Origin: Longispora albida DSM 44784
Lineage (GTDB): Bacteria > Actinomycetota > Actinomycetes > Mycobacteriales > Micromonosporaceae
NCBI RefSeq assembly: GCF_000379825.1
Contig: NZ_KB903825.1
Span: forward strand, 186,001-250,000
Reading direction: 5' to 3'
Length of the DNA: 64,000 nt
Notes under the pieces: model-generated
The model's input: only the letters and a program-made list of their open reading frames with translations
Told to the model about the DNA's origin: nothing
The model's database searches: none
Position numbers and translations under genes: made by a program
Shown: positions 25,719 through 33,913 of the stretch, in pieces
Layout of the letters: each line of letters starts with the position of its first letter
How positions within the stretch are numbered: the stretch's first letter is position 1

Positions 25719-27305
25719 TCAGATCAGCGAACGGTCCAGGATCGCGCCGAAGTCCACAGAGGACGGCAGCGTGCCGTAGACGTGGCCCCACTCGCCGCCG
25801 AGCCGCGACGCGCAGAAGGCGTCGGCGACGGCGGCCGGGGCGTGCCTGATGAGCAGGGAAGCCTGCAACAACAGGGCGAGCCGCTCGACCAGCACACGGG
25901 CGTTGCTCTCCTCCGGGCTGAACGCCAGGGCTGACAGCGCCGCGTCGAAGTGCCGGTTGCCGCCGCGCGCTCCGGACAGCTCCGCGCGGAACGCCTCGAC
26001 AGCGGCAGGCTTGCCGAGTGCCCGTACCGCGTCGAGCGCGGCGACGTTCCCGGAGCCTTCCCAGATCGAGACGAGCGGGGCCTCCCGGTAGAGGCGGGCC
26101 ATGTCGAAGTCCTCGACGTAACCGTTGCCGCCCAGGCATTCCAGGGCCTCGGCGGCGTGCGCCGGGCCGCGCTTGCAGACCCAGTACTTGGTGACGGCCA
26201 GGGCCAGCCTGCGGAAGTCCGTCTCGCCGCGATCGGTCGCGCCGGACAGCCGCAGGGCGACTGTCGTCGCCGCTTCCGATTCGAGGGCCAGGTCAGCGAG
26301 CACGTTGCGCATCAGCGGCTGGTCGATCAGTTCACGGCCAAAAGTCCTCCTGTACCTGGCGTGGTGCCCCGCCCGCACGACCCCGGCCCGCATCCCGCTG
26401 GCCGCGCCGAGCACACAGTCCAGCCGGGTCATGTTCACCATCTCGATGATGGTCCGCACGCCGTCGCCCTCGCCGCCGAGCAGCCAGGCGGACGCGCCCT
26501 CGTACTCGACCTCGCCCGAGGCGTTCGACTTGTTGCCGAGCTTGTCCTTGAGCCGCATCAGCCGCATCGCGTTGCGCGAGCCGTCCGGCAGGACCCGGGG
26601 CAGCACGAAGCACGACAGGCCGCCCGGGGCCTGGGCCAGCACGAGGAACAGGTCGGACATCGGAGCTGACGTGAACCACTTGTGCCCGGTGAGCAGGTAC
26701 GTGCCGTCGCCGGCCGGCACGGCCTCCGTCGTGTTCGCGCGGACGTCCGACCCGCCCTGCTTCTCGGTCATCGACATGCCGGCGATCAGCCCGCGCTTGG
26801 TGAGCGGGGCGCGCAGCCCGGGATCGTAGGTGCGGGCGGTCAGCAGCGGCTCGTACCGCGCCGCCAGCTCCGGGTTGCGGCGCAGCGCGGGAACGACCGA
26901 GTAGGTCATCGAGATCGGGCAGCCGTGCCCGGCCTCGGCCTGGCTCCACACGAAGAACTTGGCCGCCCGGGCCACGTGCGCGCCCTTCGTGTCGTCGGCC
27001 CAGGGCGCGGCGTGCAGCCCGCTGGCGACAGCCACCGACATCAGCTCGTGGTACGCCGGATGGAAGTCCACTTCGTCCACCCGGTGCCCGTACCGGTCGT
27101 GCGTCCGCAGCACCGGCGGATACGTGTTGGCCTGCCGGCCAAGGTGCAGCACGTGCGCGCTGCCTGCCAGCTCACCCAGCGCGCGCACGTCGGCCGCTGC
27201 CCAGCCCGCGCCCTCCCGCTCCAGCCCTTCGAGCAGGGCTGCGTCCTCGGCTGCGTCGAAGTTCTCCAGCGGCGGTACCTGGTTGGTCACCTCATGCGTG
27301 CGCAT
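25719..27305 (-). CDS. AidB-like acyl-CoA dehydrogenase family flavoprotein
   Basis: 528 residues, the length of AidB rather than of ordinary acyl-CoA dehydrogenases. The start THEVTNQVPPLENFDAAED is the AidB N-terminal signature. The FAD domain shows GMSMTEKQGGSDVRANTT and GHKWFTSAPMSDLFLVLAQ, and the C-terminal half has ALECLGGNGYVED and YREAPLVSIWEGSGN. AidB is induced by alkylation damage in E. coli and binds DNA and FAD; its catalytic role is debated. Next to ku/ligD here it extends a damage-response block. Its stop directly abuts the ku stop. Confidence 0.9.
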   Translation of the reverse strand: MRTHEVTNQVPPLENFDAAEDAALLEGLEREGAGWAAADVRALGELAGSAHVLHLGRQANTYPPVLRTHDRYGHRVDEVDFHPAYHELMSVAVASGLHAAPWADDTKGAHVARAAKFFVWSQAEAGHGCPISMTYSVVPALRRNPELAARYEPLLTARTYDPGLRAPLTKRGLIAGMSMTEKQGGSDVRANTTEAVPAGDGTYLLTGHKWFTSAPMSDLFLVLAQAPGGLSCFVLPRVLPDGSRNAMRLMRLKDKLGNKSNASGEVEYEGASAWLLGGEGDGVRTIIEMVNMTRLDCVLGAASGMRAGVVRAGHHARYRRTFGRELIDQPLMRNVLADLALESEAATTVALRLSGATDRGETDFRRLALAVTKYWVCKRGPAHAAEALECLGGNGYVEDFDMARLYREAPLVSIWEGSGNVAALDAVRALGKPAAVEAFRAELSGARGGNRHFDAALSALAFSPEESNARVLVERLALLLQASLLIRHAPAAVADAFCASRLGGEWGHVYGTLPSSVDFGAILDRSLI

Positions 27306-27318
27306 TACTAAAGAGTAA

Positions 27319-27470
27319 CTGGGGTTGAGTGGGCTGGCCCCTTGAGCAGGTTCCCTTTGCGCTCCGGCCCGAGGGGCCTCCGCACAAAGCGAACCGGGGC
27401 CAGCCCGCCCAACCCGTGCCCGGGCGCCGTTACCGTTGCTACGTCTGCCGGCGCTTCACGGTCAGCCCAG
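27319..27470 (+). repeat. structured 150-bp intergenic repeat, copy A
   Basis: One of three copies of a long imperfect palindrome. The outer stem here pairs GGCTGGCCCC with GGGGCCAGCC. The inner stem starts GGTTCCCTTTGCGC and closes with AAAGCGAACC. A 50-bp conserved tail (GTGCCCGGGCGCCGTTA, later ACGTCTGCCGGCG) follows. It lies in the gap between the AidB-like start and the MFS stop. Compared with copies B and C, stem positions change on both sides so that pairing is kept. Confidence 0.8.
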
Positions 27471-27491
27471 TAGTTGGGACGTGTTGGGACA

Positions 27492-28895
27492 TCAGCTGCG
27501 GCGGAGGCGGAGCGCGAAGAGCGCTGCCACGGCCGCGACCCCGGCCAGGGCCAGGCCGGCGCTGCCCATCGCCGCCGGGCCGTCCTCGGCGCGCAGCTCG
27601 GTCAGGTAGTACGAGCCGACGGTGGCCACGCCGATCACCTGGCCGAGCTGGGTCAGCATCGCGAGCAGCCCGGCGGCGTCGCCGGCCTCCGCCACGGGCA
27701 CGTCCCGCAGGCCACGGTTCAGCATCGGGGTGAACGCGACACCCAGCCCCAGCGCGAGGCCCACACCGGTGGGCGCGAGCTGGTACCAGTGCGTGGCGTG
27801 CCCGGTCGCCGGGCCGAGCAGCGCGTAGCAGCCGGCGGCCAGCACCAGCCCGGCCGGGATCATCAGGCCGTGCCACCGGGCCGGGACGCGCCGCCAGTTC
27901 AGGCTGGCGATCGCGAACGCCCCGGCCCCCGGGACGAACGCGACCCCGGCGAGCAGCGGGCTGAAACCCCGGCTTGACTGCAGGTGCAGGGCCTGCGTGA
28001 ACAGGAATCCCGCGTACGAGGCCATCAGCATGAAGATGCCGGCCGCGGCGGTCAGCACACCCGGGTACCGCAGCAGCCGGCCGGACACGAGCGGGTCGGC
28101 CGACCGGCGCTGGGTCACGGCGAACAGGCCGAACACCAGCACCGAGGCGGCCATGCTCAGCCAGCCCCACAGTGGCCAGTCGTTCTCGTGCCCGAGGACC
28201 AGCGGCACGACCAGCAGCAGCGCGGCGGGAGACAGGGTGGCCACGCCCGCCAGGTCGAGCCGCCGGCGCCGCGTACCCGCAGCCGCCGTGGCCTGCTGGG
28301 CCGGCAGCAGCTTCACCGCCGCGACCAGCAGGATCACGCCCACCGGCACGTTGACCAGGAACACCGGCCGCCAGCCGGTACCGAACAGGTCGGCACTGAC
28401 CAGCACCCCGCCGAGTACCTGGCCGGCCACGGCCCCGCCGGCGATGACCGCCGCGTACAGCGACAGCGCCCTGGCCCGGGCACCGCCGGTGAACTCGCGC
28501 TGGATCACGCCGAGTACCTGCGGCACCATCAGCGCCGCCCCGGCACCCTGCGCCAGCCGGAACCCGATCAGCGCCCCAGCGTCCCCGGCCAGCCCGCACG
28601 CGAGGGACGCGACCGTGAACAGGCCCAGCCCGGTCGTGAACATCCGCCGCGCGCCGAACAGGTCACCCAGCCGGGCACCGGTGATCAGCAGCATGGCGTA
28701 GGCGATCGTGTACCCGGCGACGATCAGCTGGAGAGCCGAGCCGGAGGCGTTCAGATCCTGCTTGAGGGCCGGAGCGGCCACGTTGACGATGGACACGTCC
28801 AGGATGGCCATGAACTGTCCAGCCAGGACGGTGCCGAGCAGCGCGCCCCGCCGCCGGGTGCGGGGCGGCGCGGGTTCGATCATGGTTGCGGTCAT
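27492..28895 (-). CDS. MFS drug exporter, DHA2/EmrB-QacA type
   Basis: 467 residues with about 14 hydrophobic segments. The N-terminal motif FMAILDVSIVNVAAPALKQD and the motif A-like loop GARLGDLFGARRMF are diagnostic of 14-TM multidrug proton antiporters. The motif C-like stretch AVIAGGAVAGQVLGGVL marks antiporters. The substrate is unknown. The gene is divergent from an XRE-type regulator 102 bp away, which is the likely controller of its expression. Confidence 0.9.
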   Translation of the reverse strand: MTATMIEPAPPRTRRRGALLGTVLAGQFMAILDVSIVNVAAPALKQDLNASGSALQLIVAGYTIAYAMLLITGARLGDLFGARRMFTTGLGLFTVASLACGLAGDAGALIGFRLAQGAGAALMVPQVLGVIQREFTGGARARALSLYAAVIAGGAVAGQVLGGVLVSADLFGTGWRPVFLVNVPVGVILLVAAVKLLPAQQATAAAGTRRRRLDLAGVATLSPAALLLVVPLVLGHENDWPLWGWLSMAASVLVFGLFAVTQRRSADPLVSGRLLRYPGVLTAAAGIFMLMASYAGFLFTQALHLQSSRGFSPLLAGVAFVPGAGAFAIASLNWRRVPARWHGLMIPAGLVLAAGCYALLGPATGHATHWYQLAPTGVGLALGLGVAFTPMLNRGLRDVPVAEAGDAAGLLAMLTQLGQVIGVATVGSYYLTELRAEDGPAAMGSAGLALAGVAAVAALFALRLRRS

Positions 28896-28997
28896 GGTGC
28901 TGAGCGTGCCCGGAACCGGGTACCGGTAACGAGAGCCTGATCATCCTGGTACCACCAGCACCTGGCACCGGTGTCCCCCGGCCCGCATCATGGTCCG
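28896..28997. promoter_or_regulatory. divergent promoter/operator region of exporter and regulator
   Basis: This 102-bp gap drives the MFS gene leftward and the XRE regulator rightward. It contains GTACC-centred partial dyads, ACCGGGTACCGGT near 28917 and TGGTACCA near 28949, which are candidate operator half-sites. No promoter hexamers are assigned. Confidence comes mainly from gene arrangement. Confidence 0.4.
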
Positions 28998-29831
28998 GTG
29001 ACCACCCGCCGCACGGAGCTCGCCGCGTTCCTCCGCAGCCGCCGCGACCGGATCAGCCCCGAGACCGCTGGCCTGCCGCCCGGCGCCCGCCGCCGCACCC
29101 CCGGGCTGCGCCGCGAGGAGGTGGCGCAGCTCGCCGGGGTCGGCGTCACCTGGTACACCTGGCTGGAGCAGGGCCGGCCGATCAACGCCAGCGTGCAGGT
29201 GCTCGACGCCATCGCCCGCACCCTGCGCCTCGACGCGGCCGAGCGTATGCACCTCTACCAGCTCGCCGACATCACGTCAGCCCCGCCAGCGCCGGACGGC
29301 GGCTGCCAGGTACCGGACGAGGTGCAGACCGTGCTCGACGCGCTGGCGCCGCTCCTGGGCTGCGTCTACAACACCCGCTACGACCTGCTCGCCTGGAACG
29401 AGCCGTACCGGCGCCTGTTCCCCAACCTGTGCGCGGCGCCCGAGCCGGAACGTAACGCGATCTGGCAGACGTTCATGTGCCCGCCGAAGCGCAGCCCGTA
29501 CGTGAATCCGGAGCAGGACCTGCCGTTCATGGTGGCCCGGCTGCGGGCGGGGTTCGGCGCGCACGTCGGCGAGCCGGCCTGGACGGACTTCGTCCGCCGG
29601 CTGTCGGCGGCCAGTCCCGAGTTCGTCAGGCTGTGGTCGGCGCACGACGTGGCCGACTCCAGTTCACGGGTGAAGATCTTCCGGCATCCCCGGGCCGACG
29701 GCGAGATCCGGCTCGTCTCGACCACCTTCGGGATGCCGACCCCGCCGGAGACCAGGATGGTGGTGTACACACCGACCGACGAGGACAGCAGACGCCGGCT
29801 GTCGCTCCTGGACGGCGCACTGCTGGAATGA
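28998..29831 (+). CDS. XRE-family transcriptional regulator with MmyB-like ligand domain
   Basis: 277 residues from GTG 28998. The N-terminal helix-turn-helix spans about residues 5-75 (ELAAFLRSRRDRISPE, RRTPGLRREEVAQLAGVGVT, WYTWLEQGR). The remainder is the MmyB-like, PAS-related domain (YDLLAWNEPYRRLFPNL) that may bind fatty acids or other hydrophobic ligands. This architecture is common in Streptomyces-type regulators next to exporters or oxidoreductases. The divergent arrangement suggests repression or activation of the MFS gene. Confidence 0.88.
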   Translation: MTTRRTELAAFLRSRRDRISPETAGLPPGARRRTPGLRREEVAQLAGVGVTWYTWLEQGRPINASVQVLDAIARTLRLDAAERMHLYQLADITSAPPAPDGGCQVPDEVQTVLDALAPLLGCVYNTRYDLLAWNEPYRRLFPNLCAAPEPERNAIWQTFMCPPKRSPYVNPEQDLPFMVARLRAGFGAHVGEPAWTDFVRRLSAASPEFVRLWSAHDVADSSSRVKIFRHPRADGEIRLVSTTFGMPTPPETRMVVYTPTDEDSRRRLSLLDGALLE

Positions 29832-29931
29832 CCGCGCACCGCCGCGCGTCTCGGCAAATCAACCCATAGCACCGCAGCTAAGCCCGAAGCAGTCTCCGTG
29901 ACCCCCATCGGGTTCTTCCACAACGACCACA

Positions 29932-30090
29932 ACCGGGCTAACCGTGAAGCGCCGGCAGACGTAGCAACGGTAACGGCGCCCGGGCACAGGTTTGGCGGGC
30001 TGGCCGCGGTTCGCTTTGCGCGGAGGCCCCCTGGGGCCGGAGCGCGAAGGGAACCTGCCGTAGCGGCCAGCCCGCCAAACCCCAGCTAGC
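29932..30090 (-). repeat. structured 150-bp intergenic repeat, copy B
   Basis: Reverse-oriented copy of the element at 27319. It begins directly after the TGA of the M23 peptidase (30091-30093) and fills most of the gap to the regulator gene. Its outer stem pairs GGTTTGGCGGGC with GCCCGCCAAACC, whereas copy C uses GGTTGGGCAGGC with GCCTGCCCAACC: matched changes on both arms. The inner stem is GGTTCCCTTCGCGC against GCGCAAAGCGAACC. Confidence 0.82.
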
Positions 30091-31317
30091 TCAGCAGGCC
30101 GGCGGAGCCGGCTGCCCGGTGTTGATTTTGACGAAGGCTGCGGAGATGTAGCCGCCGTCTGTCTTCTTGTCCCACACCGACGTCGTACCGTACGGGCCGG
30201 TCACCGAGCTGCCGCTGGCCGTGCAGGCCACCTGGATCACGTCGTTGTGGGCGTGGGAGCCGATGACGCTGTAGCTCGTACCCGGGCCGCTGCGCACGTT
30301 CACGCTGCTGTAGGTGCCCGAGTTGACCGTCGCGGCCGAGCCGGTCGGTGCCGGGCCGCCCGCGCCGTAGTTGACCAGGTTGCAGCAGGAGTTGCCGTAG
30401 ATCTTGGTGCCGTTGCGCTCGGCGTACCCGGCGTAGGCCTGTGAGCCCTCGTACCAGGTCCAGCCGCCGATGTCCTTGCCCTGCACGGCGATGGCGGTGT
30501 CGCCCTGCCACAGCGTCCAGTGCACGTGGTCGCCGTTCGCCCGGCCGCCGCACGGGAGCTGCACGTCGATGTCGCCCAGGAACTCGCCCAGCGCGATCGC
30601 CGAGCCGTCACCCTTGGTCGTGGTGCTGCTCAGGTGGTAGTACCCGGTGGTGTAGCCGTTGTCGTGGACGACCTTCAGGTACGGCCACTGGCCGCCGCTG
30701 GTGCAGAAGCGGTAGAGCTTGCCGGCCCGGGAGGCGCGGACCTTGCCGTCGCCGCCGTAGAAGTCGATCGAGTTGTACGGGCGCGAGGTGCCGGAGTTGC
30801 CGTGGACGCCCCAGTGCGCCCAGCCCTTGTTCAGCTCCCAGGGCAGCGCGAGCCCGGTCGGGGTGCCAGCCAGCGGGGCCGGCGCGCTGAACAGCGCCTT
30901 CTCCTCGGCGTCGACGACGGACTCCGGTGCCCGCCCCGCCGCCGTGGCGAACTCACGCGTGCCTTCGAGGCTGACCGTCCAGCCGGCCCGGGTCTTCTCT
31001 GCGAGGAACAGCGCGGTCACGGGCGAGGCTTCGACGCCGCCGGGTACCCGGATGATCGCGCCGCCGAAGACCCAGTTCCGCTGGCGGCGCTTGGGCTCGA
31101 CCATCGTCTCCAGCGCCGGGCTCGCGTACGCGGCGCGCGCGGTCTCGCCGCGCTGGGCGATCAGGGTGCGCTCGACGGCCTGCCGCATGGCCGGCTCGTC
31201 GGCCGGGCCGGCCTGGGCGGGGAGCGCCGCCACGGACAGCGCGCCGAGGAGGGTGCCGGCCGCGAGCGCGCCGCGCAGCCAGCCCCGGTACCGGGAAAGG
31301 GGTGTGAGGGGTTGCAT
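30091..31317 (-). CDS. secreted M23-family peptidase (lytic endopeptidase) with SH3-like tail
   Basis: 408 residues. A signal peptide (to about residue 36, AALPAQAGPADE) is followed by a ~110-residue pro-region. The M23 zinc-metallopeptidase domain then shows YNSIDFYGG (zinc Asp) and GDHVHWTLW (HxH). It is closest in style to beta-lytic proteases. Residues of about 340-400 form a bacterial SH3-like module (VNVRSGPGTSYSVIGSHA) for wall binding. It probably cleaves peptidoglycan cross-bridges or small Gly-rich peptides outside the cell. AGGAG precedes the ATG. Confidence 0.85.
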   Translation of the reverse strand: MQPLTPLSRYRGWLRGALAAGTLLGALSVAALPAQAGPADEPAMRQAVERTLIAQRGETARAAYASPALETMVEPKRRQRNWVFGGAIIRVPGGVEASPVTALFLAEKTRAGWTVSLEGTREFATAAGRAPESVVDAEEKALFSAPAPLAGTPTGLALPWELNKGWAHWGVHGNSGTSRPYNSIDFYGGDGKVRASRAGKLYRFCTSGGQWPYLKVVHDNGYTTGYYHLSSTTTKGDGSAIALGEFLGDIDVQLPCGGRANGDHVHWTLWQGDTAIAVQGKDIGGWTWYEGSQAYAGYAERNGTKIYGNSCCNLVNYGAGGPAPTGSAATVNSGTYSSVNVRSGPGTSYSVIGSHAHNDVIQVACTASGSSVTGPYGTTSVWDKKTDGGYISAAFVKINTGQPAPPAC

Positions 31318-31551
31318 GGTGGACTCCTAGAGGGGGTTGAGTCACAGTGGCGGGCAGCGGCGCCCGCCTGAAGGGAACCTTAGCGCCGGATGTCAGAAGA
31401 CAGTCAAGATCGTCTATTCTGTGAACGTTCCGGCCCAGATCGGCCTGGTGAGCAGGGTTTTCCACCATGCCGGCCGGCTCACCATGTGAACAGCTGGCGA
31501 ATTTCGCAGGTAACGATTCGGCCATCGCCACCACGGGCCGCGGGGCAGTCC

Positions 31552-32433
31552 TACGATGATCTCCAGCCGGGCTTCGTCGGGTTCGAGGGCGCCGCAGTGT
31601 TCACCGAGGAGGCCAAGGATCCGCGCCGGACGGTCGCCGTGTCGACGTACCTGTCGGTCGGCATCATCGGCGTGCTGTACGCGGTGTCGGCCTGGGTGCT
31701 GACGGTCGCCGCGGGGCCGGACCAGATCGTGGGCCTGTCCAGGGCACAGGGCCCGGAGACGATGTTCGTGCTGTCCGGCCCGCACGTCGGCTCGCTGGTG
31801 AACGACATCGGGCACGTGCTCCTGCTGACCAGCATGATCGCCGCCATGATCAGCTTCCACAACACGACGGCGCGGTACGCGTTCGCGCTCGGCCGGGAGC
31901 GGGTGCTGCCTGCCGTCTTCGGCCGGACCAGCCGCCGGACCGGGGCGCCGAAGGTGGGCTCGATCGCCCAGAGCGTCACGGCACTCCTGGTGATCGTCGG
32001 GTACGCCGTGGCCGGCCTCAACCCCCTCGAACAGCTCTTCTTCTGGCTCGGTACCGGCGGGGCCTTCGGCGTCCTGCTCCTGATCGCCGCCACGGCCGTC
32101 TCGATCGTCAGCTTCTTCCTCCGCAACCGCACGCCCGACTCGATGTGGCACCGGCTGATCGCCCCGGGCCTCGCCGCGGTGGCACTGCTCGTGATCATCG
32201 CCGTCGCTGTCGCCAACTTCGGTGCCCTGCTCGGCACGCCGGACTCGCCGGCCGCGTGGCTGATCCCCGCCGTGTACCCGGTGGCCGCCGTCCTCGGCGT
32301 CGCCTGGGCGATCGTGCTCCGCTCCAGCCGCCCCGGCGTGTACCAGACCATCGGCCTCGGCGCGAACAGCGCGACCGGCCGCACGACGACCAGCAGCCCG
32401 GCCCGCCCGTCGGCCACGGAGGTATCGGTATGA
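31552..32433 (+). pseudogene. 5'-truncated APC-family amino acid permease
   Basis: The recognisable protein starts abruptly at SYDDLQPGFVGFEGAAVFTE and continues with EEAKDPRRTVAVSTYLSVGI through to the end. In intact permeases this stretch lies about halfway along, after five or six membrane helices. Here the preceding 200 bp encode nothing membrane-like and give no plausible start codon with a ribosome-binding site. About six helices and a basic C-terminal tail remain. The frame is still intact, so the deletion may be recent. Its stop overlaps the start of the GNAT gene (ATGA). It could be read as part of a longer leader but is unlikely to transport anything. Confidence 0.7.
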
Positions 32434-33020
32434 CACAGGTACGGTTCGGGCACGCCGGCCCCGAGGACGCCGAAGCCGTCGCGAACGTCGTCGGCACGGC
32501 GTTCTGCGACCTGGACGTGGCGAAGTGGCTCGTCCCCGACCCGGTCGAGCGCGCGAAGATCCTGCCGGCCCAGTTCGTGATCCTCGCCGAGCACGCGATC
32601 CGGTACGGCACGGTGCTCCTGACCGTCGAACGGGACGCGGCGGCGGTGTGGTTCCCGAAGGACGGCACGCCGATCCCGCCGCCCCGGGACTACGACGCCC
32701 GGCTGGCCACGGCGTGTGGCGCGTGGACGGACCGGTTCCACACGCTCGACGAACTGTTCGACGCCCACCACCCGGCAAAGCCACACCAGCACCTCGCGCT
32801 GCTGGCCGTCCTGCCGGGACGGCAGGGCAAGGGCGTCGGCAGCGCCCTCCTCCGGTACCGGCACGAGCAGCTCGACGCGGCAGGCGAGTCCGCGTACCTG
32901 GAAGCCAGCAGCCTCCAGAGCCGCGCACTGTACCTGCGGCACGGCTACGAGCCGCACGGCGAGCCCTTCGCCGTCCCTGACGGCTCCCAACTCTGGCCCA
33001 TGTGGCGCGAACCCCGTTAG
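32430..33020 (+). CDS. GNAT family N-acetyltransferase
   Basis: 196 residues, start ATGA overlapping the permease remnant's stop. The acetyl-CoA loop is LLAVLPGRQGKGVGSALL and the C-terminal part is AYLEASSLQSRALYLRHGYE, the common motif of actinobacterial GNATs that resemble puromycin acetyltransferase-type proteins. A VWFPKDGTPIPPP segment lies between. The substrate is unknown. Its stop TAG forms the first bases of repeat copy C, which may act as its terminator. Confidence 0.88.
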   Translation: MTQVRFGHAGPEDAEAVANVVGTAFCDLDVAKWLVPDPVERAKILPAQFVILAEHAIRYGTVLLTVERDAAAVWFPKDGTPIPPPRDYDARLATACGAWTDRFHTLDELFDAHHPAKPHQHLALLAVLPGRQGKGVGSALLRYRHEQLDAAGESAYLEASSLQSRALYLRHGYEPHGEPFAVPDGSQLWPMWREPR

Positions 33021-33170
33021 CTGGGGTTGGGCAGGCTGGCCGCTTCAGCAGGTTCCCTTCGCGCTCCGGCCCCAGGGGGCTTCCGCGCGAAGCGAACCGC
33101 GGCCAGCCTGCCCAACCCGTGCCCGGGCGCCGTTATCCGAGCGACGTCTGCCGGCGGATTACGGTCAGCC
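33018..33170 (+). repeat. structured 150-bp intergenic repeat, copy C
   Basis: Same orientation as copy A. It starts in the stop codon of the GNAT gene. Outer stem: GGTTGGGCAGGCTGGCCGC with GCGGCCAGCCTGCCCAACC, fully paired. Inner stem: GGTTCCCTTCGCGC with GCGCGAAGCGAACC. A conserved tail (GTGCCCGGGCGCCGTTA then ACGTCTGCCGGCG) follows. A weak extra match to the tail end (CGGTCAGCCCAGCAG) lies at about 33224. The remaining gap to 33305 holds no other feature I can see. Confidence 0.82.
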
Positions 33171-33304
33171 CGGTAGGGGTGGGCTTAGAACCCGTGGTCA
33201 GGACACGCCTGCCCGCGGTGTGCGGTCAGCCCAGCAGAAGTGGGGCTGGACGAAACCGTGGGTGGTGGGTGCGGCTGGGATCCGGAGCTGCGATCGGGGC
33301 GGTC

Positions 33305-33913
33305 TCACCGTGGGCGTTCTACTCGTACCGGGTCGCCGCGTACCAGCTCGTCGTGGACCCGCCACCTGGCCGTGACGGCCGCCTGTTCGGCTTGCCTGTC
33401 CCCGCGTTCGATGCGCTCGCGGAGCGTCCGCAGGGCGATCGCCCGGTTGAGGCTGAACTGCCGTTCCGTGTCGGCCACGACCACGAGCCCGGTGGGACGG
33501 TGCGTGGCGCGGACGGCTGTGCTGACCTTGTTCCGGTGCTGGCCGCCGGGCCCGCCGGTCCGGCACGGCACGATGTCCACATCGGACTCGTCGAACGCTG
33601 TGCGCTCGCCGCCCATCTCCACGGCCTGCGCGATCACGTACCAGTTCTTGCGGGAGGTGTTCCGGTAGGGGCTGGGGGCCTGCCAGCACAGCGTCCCGGT
33701 CCATTCCTTCAAGAACGCCGCCGCGCCGTCGCCCTCGAGCCTCAGCAGCACCGAGCGCAGCGTCCCCGGCCGGTCGCCGGGGACCGTCTCGACGCGGTGT
33801 GCCCGCACTCCCCGGCGGGCGGCCTCGGCTTCCAGCCGGGACAGCAGGTTCGCCACGGCCCACGAGCACTCCTGGGGCCCGCGCCCGGCCGACATCAGCA
33901 GATGGGCGCTCAT
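33305..33913 (-). CDS. prfH: PrfH, peptide chain release factor homolog
   Basis: 202 residues. The catalytic GGQ loop is CRTGGPGGQHRNKVSTAVRA, the tripeptide that triggers peptidyl-tRNA hydrolysis. The protein lacks the stop-codon recognition domain of RF1/RF2, as in PrfH. The N terminus MSAHLLMSAGRGPQECSWAV is family-typical. The ATG overlaps the rtcB stop (ATGA), so it is made with RtcB2. PrfH is known to free ribosomes with damaged decoding centres so that RtcB2 can reseal the cut 16S rRNA. Confidence 0.93.
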   Translation of the reverse strand: MSAHLLMSAGRGPQECSWAVANLLSRLEAEAARRGVRAHRVETVPGDRPGTLRSVLLRLEGDGAAAFLKEWTGTLCWQAPSPYRNTSRKNWYVIAQAVEMGGERTAFDESDVDIVPCRTGGPGGQHRNKVSTAVRATHRPTGLVVVADTERQFSLNRAIALRTLRERIERGDRQAEQAAVTARWRVHDELVRGDPVRVERPR

